Positions 51,257-58,236 of a stretch of DNA of 64,000 nucleotides are shown one piece after another. The position numbers and the translations under genes were made by a program. The notes beneath the pieces were generated by a model. That model searched no databases and was not told the origin of the DNA. It worked only from the letters and a program-made list of their open reading frames with translations. The stretch is from Bacteroidota bacterium (GTDB taxonomy: Bacteria; Bacteroidota; Bacteroidia; NS11-12g; UBA955), in NCBI GenBank assembly GCA_023957335.1, contig JAMLHC010000001.1:702017-766016 (forward strand), read 5' to 3'. Positions within the stretch are counted from its first letter, which is position 1; the number at the start of each line of letters is the position of its first letter.

Positions 51257-51556
51257 TTAATCAACATAATCTTCTCCAAAATAATCCTCTCCTGCATAGT
51301 GGGTATCAGGTATTTGACCTACTATGCCACTCACGGGGCTTACCCCCTCACGCTCTATCGCCATCAACATCACACGGTTGTTACCTGTCAGTTCGGGAAC
51401 TTCCTCCCTCACTTTCAGCTTTTGACCCGGATAGAGCAAGTCGTCCATTGACAGTCGGTTGTCCGCCAATAGTGTTATCACGCCCTCCTCACAGCCGTAC
51501 TCCTGTATGGCTATGTCTTCCAACTGCTGTCCGTTTCCTGTTGTTACCTCTTTCAT
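51257..51556 (-). CDS. LysM-like tail protein (gpX type)
   Basis: 99 residues. Residues ~5-50 (GNGQQLEDIAIQEYG...LLADNRLSMDDLLYPGQKLKV) follow the LysM pattern of P2 gpX and the LysM modules of contractile tails, which act at the tube-baseplate interface or in binding cell wall. The C-terminal half is not conserved and ends GEDYFGEDYVD. A strong Shine-Dalgarno sequence (AAGGAG) is 5 bp upstream of ATG 51556. The gene follows a 58-bp gap holding a hairpin repeat, the largest gap in this part of the operon. Confidence 0.75.
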   Translation of the reverse strand: MKEVTTGNGQQLEDIAIQEYGCEEGVITLLADNRLSMDDLLYPGQKLKVREEVPELTGNNRVMLMAIEREGVSPVSGIVGQIPDTHYAGEDYFGEDYVD

Positions 51557-51577
51557 TTTCTCCTTTTTCGTACCCCG

Positions 51578-51615
51578 ACCCCTCGGTCATTGAGCTTGTC
51601 GAAATGCCGAAGGGT
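51578..51615. repeat. Hairpin repeat between gp25-like and LysM-like genes
   Basis: ACCCCTCGGTCAT (51578-51590) pairs with ATGCCGAAGGGT (51604-51615), with one G-U pair and one bulged base, around a loop of about 13 nt reading TTCGACAAGCTCA on the minus strand. It begins at the gp25-like stop codon. There is no T-run, so it is not a standard terminator. The loop sequence resembles dispersed intergenic repeats I have seen in bacterial genomes. Confidence 0.6.
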
Positions 51616-51908
51616 CATTCTGTGCGCTCTGCTGCTATTAATATTTCTCCCTGCTCTGTCCTCACATTTTGGTTCACCCAGCCGTCTGCTCGCAACTGCC
51701 TGTTTATCTCGCTTAGGTTGTTAATACTTGCCCCACGCTTCTTGTTTAGCTTTATCAAATCCATGCCCAGTAATGGGTCATATTTCAACCCGCCTTTATT
51801 CAACAGGGTCAGGTCTTGCAGGTTCTGCACATCGCTGTCGCCTATGCACAGGTCGCCATTTTCAATTCTCAATTCTCCACTTTCAACTATGAGTATATCC
51901 TTAGCCAT
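51615..51908 (-). CDS. gp25/gpW-like baseplate wedge protein
   Basis: 97 residues. Residues ~25-95 (DVQNLQDLTLLNKGGLKYDPLLGMDLIKLNKKRG...INRQLRADGWVNQNVRTEQGEILIAA) match the T4 gp25/P2 gpW family, which forms part of the baseplate wedge and starts sheath polymerisation. The first ~20 residues (ILIVESGELRIENGDLCIGD) look unlike the family and are encoded by a low-complexity repeat of GAATTGAGAATTGAAAAT type. It overlaps the gpV-like gene by 8 bp. Confidence 0.75.
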   Translation of the reverse strand: MAKDILIVESGELRIENGDLCIGDSDVQNLQDLTLLNKGGLKYDPLLGMDLIKLNKKRGASINNLSEINRQLRADGWVNQNVRTEQGEILIAAERTE

Positions 51909-52410
51909 GTTTTACCTTTTCATTTTTAAAATCCGTAAGAACCTGCGACTGCTTCGCTGCCATTGCGGTATCAAACGCCACCGAAGTACCCACAGCACCA
52001 AGACCGTCAAGCACAACAGCCAACGCCCTTGTAGCCTGTTGCAGCAGGTTTATGTTGCTGTTCAGCTTCTTCATCTCCCGCTCCGCCTCATCTCCTCGTA
52101 CCATGCTCCACTCTCCGCCTCGCAGCCACACTTCTTCGGGGTCTATGGTAGCTATCACACACAGCTTATCCGACTGCTCCAACCTGCCAACCACCACATA
52201 GCTCCCAACGGCTGCCCACAGCACAAATTTTCCCGCTCCCTCCGTTGCTTGATAGCTGATGGTTATCTCGCCAAACCACGGGCTACTTATCCGCATTGTG
52301 CCATTCGCTTTATTCACACTTAACACCTCCGCTATATACAGCGCAGGCGGAGCGTTCTTTGCCAGCTTCTGTATTGCCTCTCTTATCGTGTATCTGCTCT
52401 TTAATGTCAT
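51901..52410 (-). CDS. Baseplate spike/gpV-like protein
   Basis: 169 residues. The central part (ALYIAEVLSVNKANGTMRISSPWFGEITISYQATEGAGKFVLWAAVGSYVVVGRLEQSDKLCVIA) has the OB-fold pattern of gpV/Mu gp45 spike proteins. The C-terminal ~70 residues (REMKKLNSNINLLQQATRALAVVLDGLG) are helical. The position, directly after the gpD-like hub, is where the spike gene lies in Mu and P2. Overlaps of 4 and 8 bp join it to its neighbours. Confidence 0.65.
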   Translation of the reverse strand: MTLKSRYTIREAIQKLAKNAPPALYIAEVLSVNKANGTMRISSPWFGEITISYQATEGAGKFVLWAAVGSYVVVGRLEQSDKLCVIATIDPEEVWLRGGEWSMVRGDEAEREMKKLNSNINLLQQATRALAVVLDGLGAVGTSVAFDTAMAAKQSQVLTDFKNEKVKHG

Positions 52411-53513
52411 TGCGCTAATAGTGTTAATTGGTTGCTGCTGTCCCGCAATTGCGGACCCAATGTTATCTGCCTGCGATACCCGCCCATACCAAAGCTTACT
52501 TTCACCTCATCCACATAGTTGGTGGTTTGTTTTAGTTCATAATTGTCCGTTTCCACATGCGCCAGCATACCCGGATAGATAGCCGGCAGCCCAAATGTCG
52601 TCATGCTTCCTTCAAAGCTGTCCACTTTGTTTTCTGCATACAACCTCTTGGCGATGGCTTCGATTTGCGCTTGTGTTAGCCCCGGTATCATCAACTCTTT
52701 TGTATCGCCCTCCTCATCTCCTTTGAACTGCGAGGTAATCACCTTGCCGTCTGCCTGTCTGCTGCTCACTTTCACTTTAATCTGCTTGTCCTCGGCACGG
52801 GTAAACGACAGGTCATTGCTTATCACGTTTTGGTTCAGCTTATATTTTACAGGAACACTATTTCCTGACGCTTGATATTGATTTCCAACTACAAGTGTAA
52901 ATTTTGGTTTATTATTCCCATTCCCATTCCCATGATAATATGGTGGTTCTACACCATATTCGGAGGTTAGAATTGTGCTTTTGAGACCATACACTTCTTC
53001 TATTTTCGCTAATACTTTTCCTGCTGTCGGTTCGTCTTTTGTGATGTAAAACACGCCCCCAAGTGCTGTATCCACAACCTCATACTCCAAAGGCATACCT
53101 TCTGTTATATACCGAATAACCTGCATCAAGTTTCCTCCGCTAAAAGACTTGGGAGAAACCTCTTTACGTTTCATCTTGTACATATAGTCTTCGCATTCTA
53201 TCTCAAGGGGGACAGTTGGATTTACATTTCTCACAAATCCCGCAAACTCAAGCCTGTTTTCTGTTTTTCCCCCGCCTTCCTGCGCATACTTCATCCATAC
53301 GCGCACAGCATCTCCCCCTTTCACGACCTCGCCAAGAGGCTTGCGAAAACTAACATCCCTGTTTCCCACCATTATATTTTTTGGCAAGCGTATAGTGCAA
53401 GTCCCTGTCATCTCTTTCAGCGACTTGTTTATTTCCACCTCATGCACATAGTCTATGTACAGAAATGCTCCATCTTGCAGGTTTATCATTATGGCGATTT
53501 CCGGATTAAGCAT
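52407..53513 (-). CDS. Baseplate hub protein, gpD/Mu gp44-like
   Basis: 368 residues. The N-terminal third (FLYIDYVHEVEINKSLKEMTGTCTIRLPKNI, LEFAGFVRNVNPTVPLEIECEDYMYKMKRKEV) and the C-terminal third (YELKQTTNYVDEVKVSFGMGGYRRQITLG) follow the hub fold of P2 gpD and Mu gp44: nested barrel domains that continue the tube and hold the spike. A long loop with a GNGNGN stretch occurs mid-protein. It overlaps the DUF6046-like gene by 8 bp and the gpV-like gene by 4 bp. Confidence 0.72.
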   Translation of the reverse strand: MLNPEIAIMINLQDGAFLYIDYVHEVEINKSLKEMTGTCTIRLPKNIMVGNRDVSFRKPLGEVVKGGDAVRVWMKYAQEGGGKTENRLEFAGFVRNVNPTVPLEIECEDYMYKMKRKEVSPKSFSGGNLMQVIRYITEGMPLEYEVVDTALGGVFYITKDEPTAGKVLAKIEEVYGLKSTILTSEYGVEPPYYHGNGNGNNKPKFTLVVGNQYQASGNSVPVKYKLNQNVISNDLSFTRAEDKQIKVKVSSRQADGKVITSQFKGDEEGDTKELMIPGLTQAQIEAIAKRLYAENKVDSFEGSMTTFGLPAIYPGMLAHVETDNYELKQTTNYVDEVKVSFGMGGYRRQITLGPQLRDSSNQLTLLAQ

Positions 53514-54168
53514 TTTGCATTAAGAGTTGAATTTCTACAGGGTTATCACTCACCGCCATTATCTCAAATGGCTGTACATTTTCAAAACCGTCCATTGCAG
53601 GCAGCTTCACATCGTCTACCACCAGAAAATCAAGCCCTTCTCCGCCAGTATTATTTTCCCACCCCTCAAACCACCTCCTGACAGTTTCGCTCGAAAATAT
53701 AAGGTGGGTGTTTTTAGTAAATACCTTCAACAGTTGGGCGGTTTGCTCATAAGGAAGCTCGTCTGCTTCCTCGTTTATCAGGAAGCCTTTAAAATGAAGC
53801 TGCCAGTCACCCATGCTGATGAACTCTTTCACCGTGCCGTTTCTTCCCTGAAGGGGTGTTTTCACTATATTTTTCGCACAGGTTATTTCCAAAATCGTGT
53901 ACGGGCTCAAATTGTACCAATAGCCCGAGCCTTCACTTGGGAGTTTTTGAACTCCAAATGCAAACCTGTCGATTAAAACAGAGCCGCCCATACCTTGCTC
54001 AAGCCTAAGCCCATCGCCTTTCTCAAGCTGTGCTGCATCAGGAAAATCACCCCCACCGGAAGCCACTCCGCTACCCGAACCCGCTAACGGAAAGAGAGGT
54101 ACTCGGCTATACACGCCAAACACCTCTCGAAACGCATTGTTTATATCAAATTTTATTTCTGCCATCAC
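53506..54168 (-). CDS. DUF6046-like phage tail protein
   Basis: 220 residues. It contains ILEITCAKNIVKTPLQGRNGTVKEFISMGDWQLHFKGFL, a pattern I associate with DUF6046, found in Bacteroidota phages beside sheath and hub genes. A Gly/Ser-rich loop (GSGSGVASGGG) lies near residue 35. It has the size and place of a tail terminator or tube-hub adaptor such as Mu gp43 or P2 gpU, but the exact role is unknown. It is not a tape measure: it is short and beta-rich and lacks long helices. Confidence 0.6.
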   Translation of the reverse strand: MMAEIKFDINNAFREVFGVYSRVPLFPLAGSGSGVASGGGDFPDAAQLEKGDGLRLEQGMGGSVLIDRFAFGVQKLPSEGSGYWYNLSPYTILEITCAKNIVKTPLQGRNGTVKEFISMGDWQLHFKGFLINEEADELPYEQTAQLLKVFTKNTHLIFSSETVRRWFEGWENNTGGEGLDFLVVDDVKLPAMDGFENVQPFEIMAVSDNPVEIQLLMQNA

Positions 54169-54350
54169 ATTGCTACATTTCCTGATTCTCCGCTAAACCG
54201 CCTCGCTTCAAACCCAAGTACCCATTTCAATTGCTGCCACTTTTCACTATACTCCTCATCGTTTAATTTTTCAGGGTAAGGTATATGAAAGTGGTAGCTG
54301 AGCAGTCCGTTTATTTTTCGCAAAATATCTTCCCCCGCAATACTGCTCAC
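54165..54350 (-). CDS. Small phage tail protein, unknown (61 residues)
   Basis: 61 residues (MSSIAGEDILRKINGLLSYHFHIPYPEKLNDEEYSEKWQQLKWVLGFEARRF...). Predicted mostly helical. It overlaps the DUF6046-like start by 4 bp, which supports translation. It lies after the 122-residue gene, where a second tail-assembly chaperone product and then the tape measure would normally be. No family is recognised. Confidence 0.6.
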   Translation of the reverse strand: MSSIAGEDILRKINGLLSYHFHIPYPEKLNDEEYSEKWQQLKWVLGFEARRFSGESGNVAM

Positions 54351-54364
54351 TGCCGGAGCGAGGT

Positions 54365-54733
54365 CTAAGACTTTTTTAAGCGACCACCTAAAAAGGCTAC
54401 CTCTTGGTTGATTAGCACTGCTGCAGACAGGCTGATTTCCGGGTGTTCTTTTTGCCTTTTGTCGCCCGCAAGCCAGCAGTTGGCAATGAGCATATCGCCT
54501 GTTTCCACAACTTTTTTGTCAATAAACAAACTCATCGCCTTAGCCTTTACCTCGCGCACAGGCTCTTTGTAGTAGGCGATAGAGATTTCACTCTCGTTCA
54601 CGTCCACCTCTATCTCCGTGATCTTGCCCCACTCTTTCTCAAGTGCTTCTTTCTCTTTGGCTGTGATTTTACCCACATACATCGGCTCGTTGCTCTTAAC
54701 CTCAGTCTCAGTCTTATTATTTTTTGTTGTCAT
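54365..54733 (-). CDS. Phage tail protein in assembly-chaperone position (122 residues)
   Basis: 122 residues. Charged N-terminus (MTTKNNKTETEVKSNEPMYVGKITAKEKEALEKEWGKITEIEVDVNE), then a compact domain (AYYKEPVREVKAKAMSLFIDKKVVETGDMLIANCWLAGDKRQKEHPEISLSAAVLINQEVAFLGG). It is immediately downstream of the tube gene, like Mu gp41-type chaperones, and the hydrophobic C-terminal half fits such a protein. I see no slippery sequence leading into a longer product, since the next frame is short. Role inferred from position. Confidence 0.55.
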   Translation of the reverse strand: MTTKNNKTETEVKSNEPMYVGKITAKEKEALEKEWGKITEIEVDVNESEISIAYYKEPVREVKAKAMSLFIDKKVVETGDMLIANCWLAGDKRQKEHPEISLSAAVLINQEVAFLGGRLKKS

Positions 54734-54744
54734 AAATAAATATA

Positions 54745-55170
54745 TTATCCTTTAAATGGTTTGATTTCGCTGGCAAAAAAAGGCAATGTCGCACGCAGTC
54801 CCTCTGCGTTTCCGCCCGAAACCTGCTTATCGTTTTCCTTGAAAACAACGTTGGAGATTGCCTCTTTCACAAAAATGCCGTCTTTGAAAAGCCCTACGGT
54901 TATGGTAAAGGGTTTCAGGTCAAGTACAGAGCCTTTACCACTCACTTGCAATCCCAGCACCTCCTCCATCAGGAGCGTAATGCTCCCCTCCACGTTGTAA
55001 TTGCCTCTCACATGACCAACAGACTTTCTGTTACCCACAACTCGCACAGGGTTCACGTCCTGCGATTCCTTGTACGACAGTTCTACAACGCCCGGACATA
55101 CCCTGCCCAAAAACGCCACCTGCACATCTGCTGCGCTGTATCGTACTCCGTTTATTACTACATCTCTCAT
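54745..55170 (-). CDS. Tail tube protein
   Basis: 141 residues. The sequence alternates beta-strands with a central helix (INGVRYSAADVQVAFLGRVCPGVVELSYKESQDVNPVRVVGNRKSVGHVRG, then EGSITLLMEEVLGLQ), the pattern of contractile-tail tube proteins (Hcp/gp19-like fold). It follows the sheath gene by 11 bp, the almost universal sheath-tube order. Hexamers would stack to form the inner tube. Confidence 0.75.
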   Translation of the reverse strand: MRDVVINGVRYSAADVQVAFLGRVCPGVVELSYKESQDVNPVRVVGNRKSVGHVRGNYNVEGSITLLMEEVLGLQVSGKGSVLDLKPFTITVGLFKDGIFVKEAISNVVFKENDKQVSGGNAEGLRATLPFFASEIKPFKG

Positions 55171-55181
55171 CTTCTTTCAAC

Positions 55182-56420
55182 TTAATTATTATTACCAAAA
55201 GGATTGTTAAACCCAACGTTTACTTTTATCTCACGCCCAATGGCTACAGGCACAGCTGTAATCTCAATCACGATGGGGTCGCCACCCAGCAGGTTGGTTG
55301 GAGGTATATAAGCATCTACCCCACCAGACAAGTCCCCGTCTGTTACCATCACGGAAATTGCACCTACTGCCGTATCTTCAAGGTTTGCCTTAGCCGTTTC
55401 ATCCAGTTCGCCCGTTTCCTCATCTACAAGGAAGCGCGATTTTACTCTCGGCAGCAGGGCAACCCTTGCCAGTCGCTTCATCTTGTCAATGGTTCGATTT
55501 GCCTCTATGCTAAAATAGTCATTTTCAATAGCCACACAGGTATGTGTATCGCTGAAAAACACGCCCGCAAAAGAGGCGGGTGTTTCCGCAAAAATAAAGC
55601 CCTTTGTATCAAGCGTATCAAGCGTGCCATCCGTTTGAGTGGTAAGCAACCCTCCGTTGCTCAACCCGGGATTGATGAACCAGCCGCGAGCCACATTTTG
55701 CAGATTAAAAGCTTCTGTCAGTTCTCCGCAGTTTTGGCTCACAGCCGCCTTGCTCAACATACCCAAAAAGTCGCCCACAGCAGCGTAGGTTTCGTACTCG
55801 GCCTCCGCTTCTGATACGTCATTGTCTGCGGCTATAACCACGCTCACGTTGGGTGCGTTTTTGGTGCGCAGGTCGTCTGCTGCGCCTGCCGTGCCGTTGT
55901 ACTCTCGTCCTTCCAGCACAAAGGAAATTTCCCTGCCCCTGAGAGCTTCTTCAGTTGCCAACTCTTGCGCCTTAGCAATAGCCGCAATCACGTCTGCATC
56001 TAAACCACCACTCAAAGCAGGTGTGTATTCGTCCGTTGGGTTCAGAATTGCGCCTATTAGTTTCACTCTGCCGTTGCTGTCTTTACTTATTTTGGCGGCA
56101 TAGTCATTAGCCTTATCGCACATTTGCGCCATTGTAACTGTCCTTGCCACCAACATCAGATGTATCTCTGCCTGCGAGTTGCGTCCGTATAAGCGTTCAA
56201 TATGATGATATACAAGTGTTTTATTAGTGCTGTCATAAGCAGCTGTTACCAACAGAGCTTCAAGGTCTGCCAACGAGTGCAGCACATTGACCTCTCCCAG
56301 TTGAACACCGCCTGATACAGCCACACCGCCCATAACCAATCCAATTACACCATCAGTATTGGCGGCTCGTCTTCCGAGCCTTCCTTGCATTCGTGTTACT
56401 GTTACCTTACTTCTTGTCAT
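55182..56420 (-). CDS. Contractile tail sheath protein (DUF2586-like)
   Basis: 412 residues. The N-terminus (VTVTRMQGRLGRRAANTDGVIGLVMGGVAVSGGVQLGEVNVLHSLADLEAL) and the C-terminal domain (RTIDKMKRLARVALLPRVKSRFLVDEETGELDETAKANLEDTAVGAI) are those of sheath proteins, with the conserved INxxR-type helix near RTIDKMKR and the strand end preceding it. It matches my recollection of DUF2586, a Bacteroidota sheath family. The sheath contracts to drive the tube through the envelope. It proves a myovirus-type tail. Confidence 0.82.
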   Translation of the reverse strand: MTRSKVTVTRMQGRLGRRAANTDGVIGLVMGGVAVSGGVQLGEVNVLHSLADLEALLVTAAYDSTNKTLVYHHIERLYGRNSQAEIHLMLVARTVTMAQMCDKANDYAAKISKDSNGRVKLIGAILNPTDEYTPALSGGLDADVIAAIAKAQELATEEALRGREISFVLEGREYNGTAGAADDLRTKNAPNVSVVIAADNDVSEAEAEYETYAAVGDFLGMLSKAAVSQNCGELTEAFNLQNVARGWFINPGLSNGGLLTTQTDGTLDTLDTKGFIFAETPASFAGVFFSDTHTCVAIENDYFSIEANRTIDKMKRLARVALLPRVKSRFLVDEETGELDETAKANLEDTAVGAISVMVTDGDLSGGVDAYIPPTNLLGGDPIVIEITAVPVAIGREIKVNVGFNNPFGNNN

Positions 56421-56953
56421 TATTTTCTAAATATTTTTATAATTACTAAATTAAACAGCAGTCCAATATTGACTGCCACAATCAACCACGCCCACCACGC
56501 CATGACCCGCTCTGTCTTAACCTTAACCTCACTTTTTACTTCAAACCTCTCTATGGTTTTCAACAATAAGTCTATCTGTTTGTCTTTTGCCTCGCATTCG
56601 GTTATGAGTTGTCCAAATTGGTCTTTGTAATATTTAAGCGCGGTTTCGCCTGTGCGCGAAACTATCCGGACAGTGTCTTTTAAATTGCTTTTAAATCTGT
56701 TTTCAAGCTGCTTTAAAAAGTCAGCAGATAGAGGTTGTGTTACCACCTCTCCGGGCAGGTATATAGTTGTATCCTTAAATGTTTCCTTGTAATGAGTCTC
56801 ACGCTCTATAATTGCTTTTTGAGGCTTGCATCCTGAAAAGAAAAATACAATTAACACCAGTACGATCAGAAACAGAACAAACTGCAACACATTAGTGCTG
56901 TGCGTTATGCCGTTTTTTTTCTTCAAAGGAGGCATATTGTTTTTTATGTCCAT
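56420..56953 (-). CDS. Candidate one-piece spanin (u-spanin)
   Basis: About 177 residues from ATG 56953, which overlaps the endolysin stop as TAATG; the frame opens at 56965. A strong hydrophobic stretch (VLQFVLFLIVLVLIVFFF) ends in SGC, a lipobox-like site. A periplasmic-type coiled region follows (LKQLENRFKSNLKDTVRIV; QFGQLITECEAKDKQIDLLLKTIERFEVK). A second membrane segment (WWAWLIVAVNIGLLFNLVII) and a basic end (KIFRK) close the protein. Lipid-anchored N-terminus plus inner-membrane C-terminus is the design of u-spanins, which fuse inner and outer membranes at lysis. The phenylalanine at -3 of the lipobox is unusual. Position after the endolysin supports the call. Confidence 0.65.
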   Translation of the reverse strand: MDIKNNMPPLKKKNGITHSTNVLQFVLFLIVLVLIVFFFSGCKPQKAIIERETHYKETFKDTTIYLPGEVVTQPLSADFLKQLENRFKSNLKDTVRIVSRTGETALKYYKDQFGQLITECEAKDKQIDLLLKTIERFEVKSEVKVKTERVMAWWAWLIVAVNIGLLFNLVIIKIFRK

Positions 56954-57501
56954 TAGTCCAGCCATCTGCTTATTTTGTATATCTGTCTTTTTAATCGTCT
57001 TTTTTTGTAAACTCCGTCTCCCTCTCTGCTTCCTGCCTCATTTGTGTTGCCCTCTACTGTCGTTACATAATCCTTATTCGTCCAGTCGTGGACAAACCCC
57101 ACATGGGCAATCCTCTTCTTGCTGCTGAAGTATATCCCGAAGACATCCCCAGCCGCAGGAATAATATTTGTTTGGTTTTGCTTGGTGCTGTTCGACCATA
57201 TCACTCTGTCTTCTGGGAACCAAGCAGGACACCACCCGCTCCGCACTCTGGCTGCACCGCACTGCTCCAAGACCCAGTGTACAAAAGCAGCGCACCACGC
57301 ATAGCCTTTGCCTAAACCTATTGAGCGAAGATATTTTTCTACGTCCTCCCCATCGTTCTTGCCTGTTGCTTCCCTTACGCCTATCTCTGCTGTGTATGCT
57401 TCTGTTACGCATTTTTGACATTCTTGGTTAATTAGAAGAGCATCGCCAAACAGACCATAAGTAAACAATAGACAACAAGCGAGAGCCAGTTTTCCTGCCA
57501 T
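56953..57501 (-). CDS. Exported endolysin, CHAP/NlpC-like amidase-endopeptidase
   Basis: 182 residues. The catalytic triad fits a papain-like hydrolase: Cys70 in GYAWCAAFVHWVL, His133 in RIAHVGFVHDW and a polar residue in TTVEGNTN (150-154). The N-terminus (KLALACCLLFTYGLFGDALL) is a signal or signal-arrest sequence, so the enzyme would reach the periplasm through Sec instead of depending fully on the holin. It cuts peptidoglycan stem peptides or their amide link. The first 70 bp overlap the 3' end of the holin-like gene in another frame. Confidence 0.82.
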   Translation of the reverse strand: MAGKLALACCLLFTYGLFGDALLINQECQKCVTEAYTAEIGVREATGKNDGEDVEKYLRSIGLGKGYAWCAAFVHWVLEQCGAARVRSGWCPAWFPEDRVIWSNSTKQNQTNIIPAAGDVFGIYFSSKKRIAHVGFVHDWTNKDYVTTVEGNTNEAGSREGDGVYKKRRLKRQIYKISRWLD

Positions 57502-57752
57502 TTCAATCCGAGTTTAAAATTGTGTGTGAAAGCATATTTTAAATATCTATCCAAATCGCACCAAAATAGGCGCATAAAAATTTTAGTAAAAGCATGAAAC
57601 ATAAATAGAGCTACAAATGCAAAGGAAATGCGTTGTAACAGTCCTGCATCATCGACACCTGCTGTTGGGTCAATAGCCCGTGTCAGCAATGGTGTGAACC
57701 ACCACATTATAACAGCAATCACAATGCTTGCTATGTCTTTCAACCAACTCAT
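57432..57752 (-). CDS. Holin-like membrane protein
   Basis: 106 residues from ATG 57752 (MSWLKDIASIVIAVIMWWF). Three membrane segments near residues 7-25, 38-58 and 86-106 (LSLVVYCLLMVCLAMLF), a class I holin topology. An upstream in-frame ATG exists at 57794, but it lies inside the tRNA-like element and would place basic tRNA-encoded residues before the first helix. Neighbours are an endolysin and a spanin candidate, completing a lysis cassette. The family is unassigned, so holin function is inferred from size, topology and position. Confidence 0.6.
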   Translation of the reverse strand: MSWLKDIASIVIAVIMWWFTPLLTRAIDPTAGVDDAGLLQRISFAFVALFMFHAFTKIFMRLFWCDLDRYLKYAFTHNFKLGLKWQENWLSLVVYCLLMVCLAMLF

Positions 57753-57753
57753 T

Positions 57754-57831
57754 TGGCAGGGGTGAGGGATTCGAACCCTCATTTTGTGAATCATTGTTCG
57801 TTCACCGTTTTACCAATTAAAATAACCCCCG
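57754..57831 (-). tRNA. tRNA-like element, degenerate anticodon arm
   Basis: On the minus strand: acceptor 5' strand CGGGGGT, then TA, a D-arm TTTT-AATTGGTA-AAAA with G18G19 and A14/A21 as in real tRNAs, a T-arm GAGGG-TTCGAAT-CCCTC, acceptor 3' strand ACCCCTG and CCA. The anticodon arm is abnormal: GTGAA pairs with TTCAC but encloses 10 nt, not 7, and no U33-anticodon-purine37 arrangement is visible; the discriminator base also seems missing. It ends one base before the holin ATG. It could be a decayed tRNA, a phage tRNA mimic or a processing signal. No anticodon is assigned. Confidence 0.5.
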
Positions 57832-57894
57832 CTTGCCTGTGCACTTAAAACAAATCCGGACACAGGACTTTATCTAACACCCTCTTGGTTTTTC

Positions 57895-58236
57895 TTAATC
57901 AAGCTGCACTAATGCTATCTGCACAAAGTTAGTACCATCATAAATGAACGTACCGGTCTTTGTTTTGCTGATAGTACCTGCCACGCCCCCCACAATGCCT
58001 GTGCCTGCGGTAATGTTGCGTGCTGTGCTATCACTCTTAGCTTTGAGCACAAGAATAGCACCTGTTTTTGTTTCAGCATGTGCATCCACACTCAGTGCCA
58101 TGTCTGCTGCCAGCTCTCCAAAATCAACAATTGTTACGTTGTCGTACACCTCAACCGTCTTGGTTGCTCCGGCAGTTTCTGTCTTCACATTCGCATTTCC
58201 AAATGGAAACAATGTTTTATAGTTCGGCTCGCTCAT
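57895..58236 (-). CDS. Small phage structural protein, unknown (113 residues)
   Basis: 113 residues (SEPNYKTLFPFGNANVKTETAGATKTVEVYDNVTIVDFGELAADMALSVDA...). Strand-rich and glycine/threonine-rich, with the C-terminus GTFIYDGTNFVQIALVQLD, as in phage decoration or fibre-tip domains. It is downstream of the major capsid gene with one gene between, so a capsid decoration role is possible. A clear Shine-Dalgarno site AAGGAGG lies 8 bp before ATG 58236. It overlaps the upstream gene by 4 bp. Confidence 0.65.
   Translation of the reverse strand: MSEPNYKTLFPFGNANVKTETAGATKTVEVYDNVTIVDFGELAADMALSVDAHAETKTGAILVLKAKSDSTARNITAGTGIVGGVAGTISKTKTGTFIYDGTNFVQIALVQLD

Noticed and set aside
45743..57501. 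Contractile injection system or tailocin instead of a phage
   Set aside because: Terminase, head protease, capsid, Gp36 and a portal-like start in the same element show a head-bearing phage, although the missing tape measure first suggested it.
57753..57794. N-terminal extension of the holin-like protein (start at 57794)
   Set aside because: Those codons are the tRNA-like element; ATG 57752 begins the hydrophobic protein directly.
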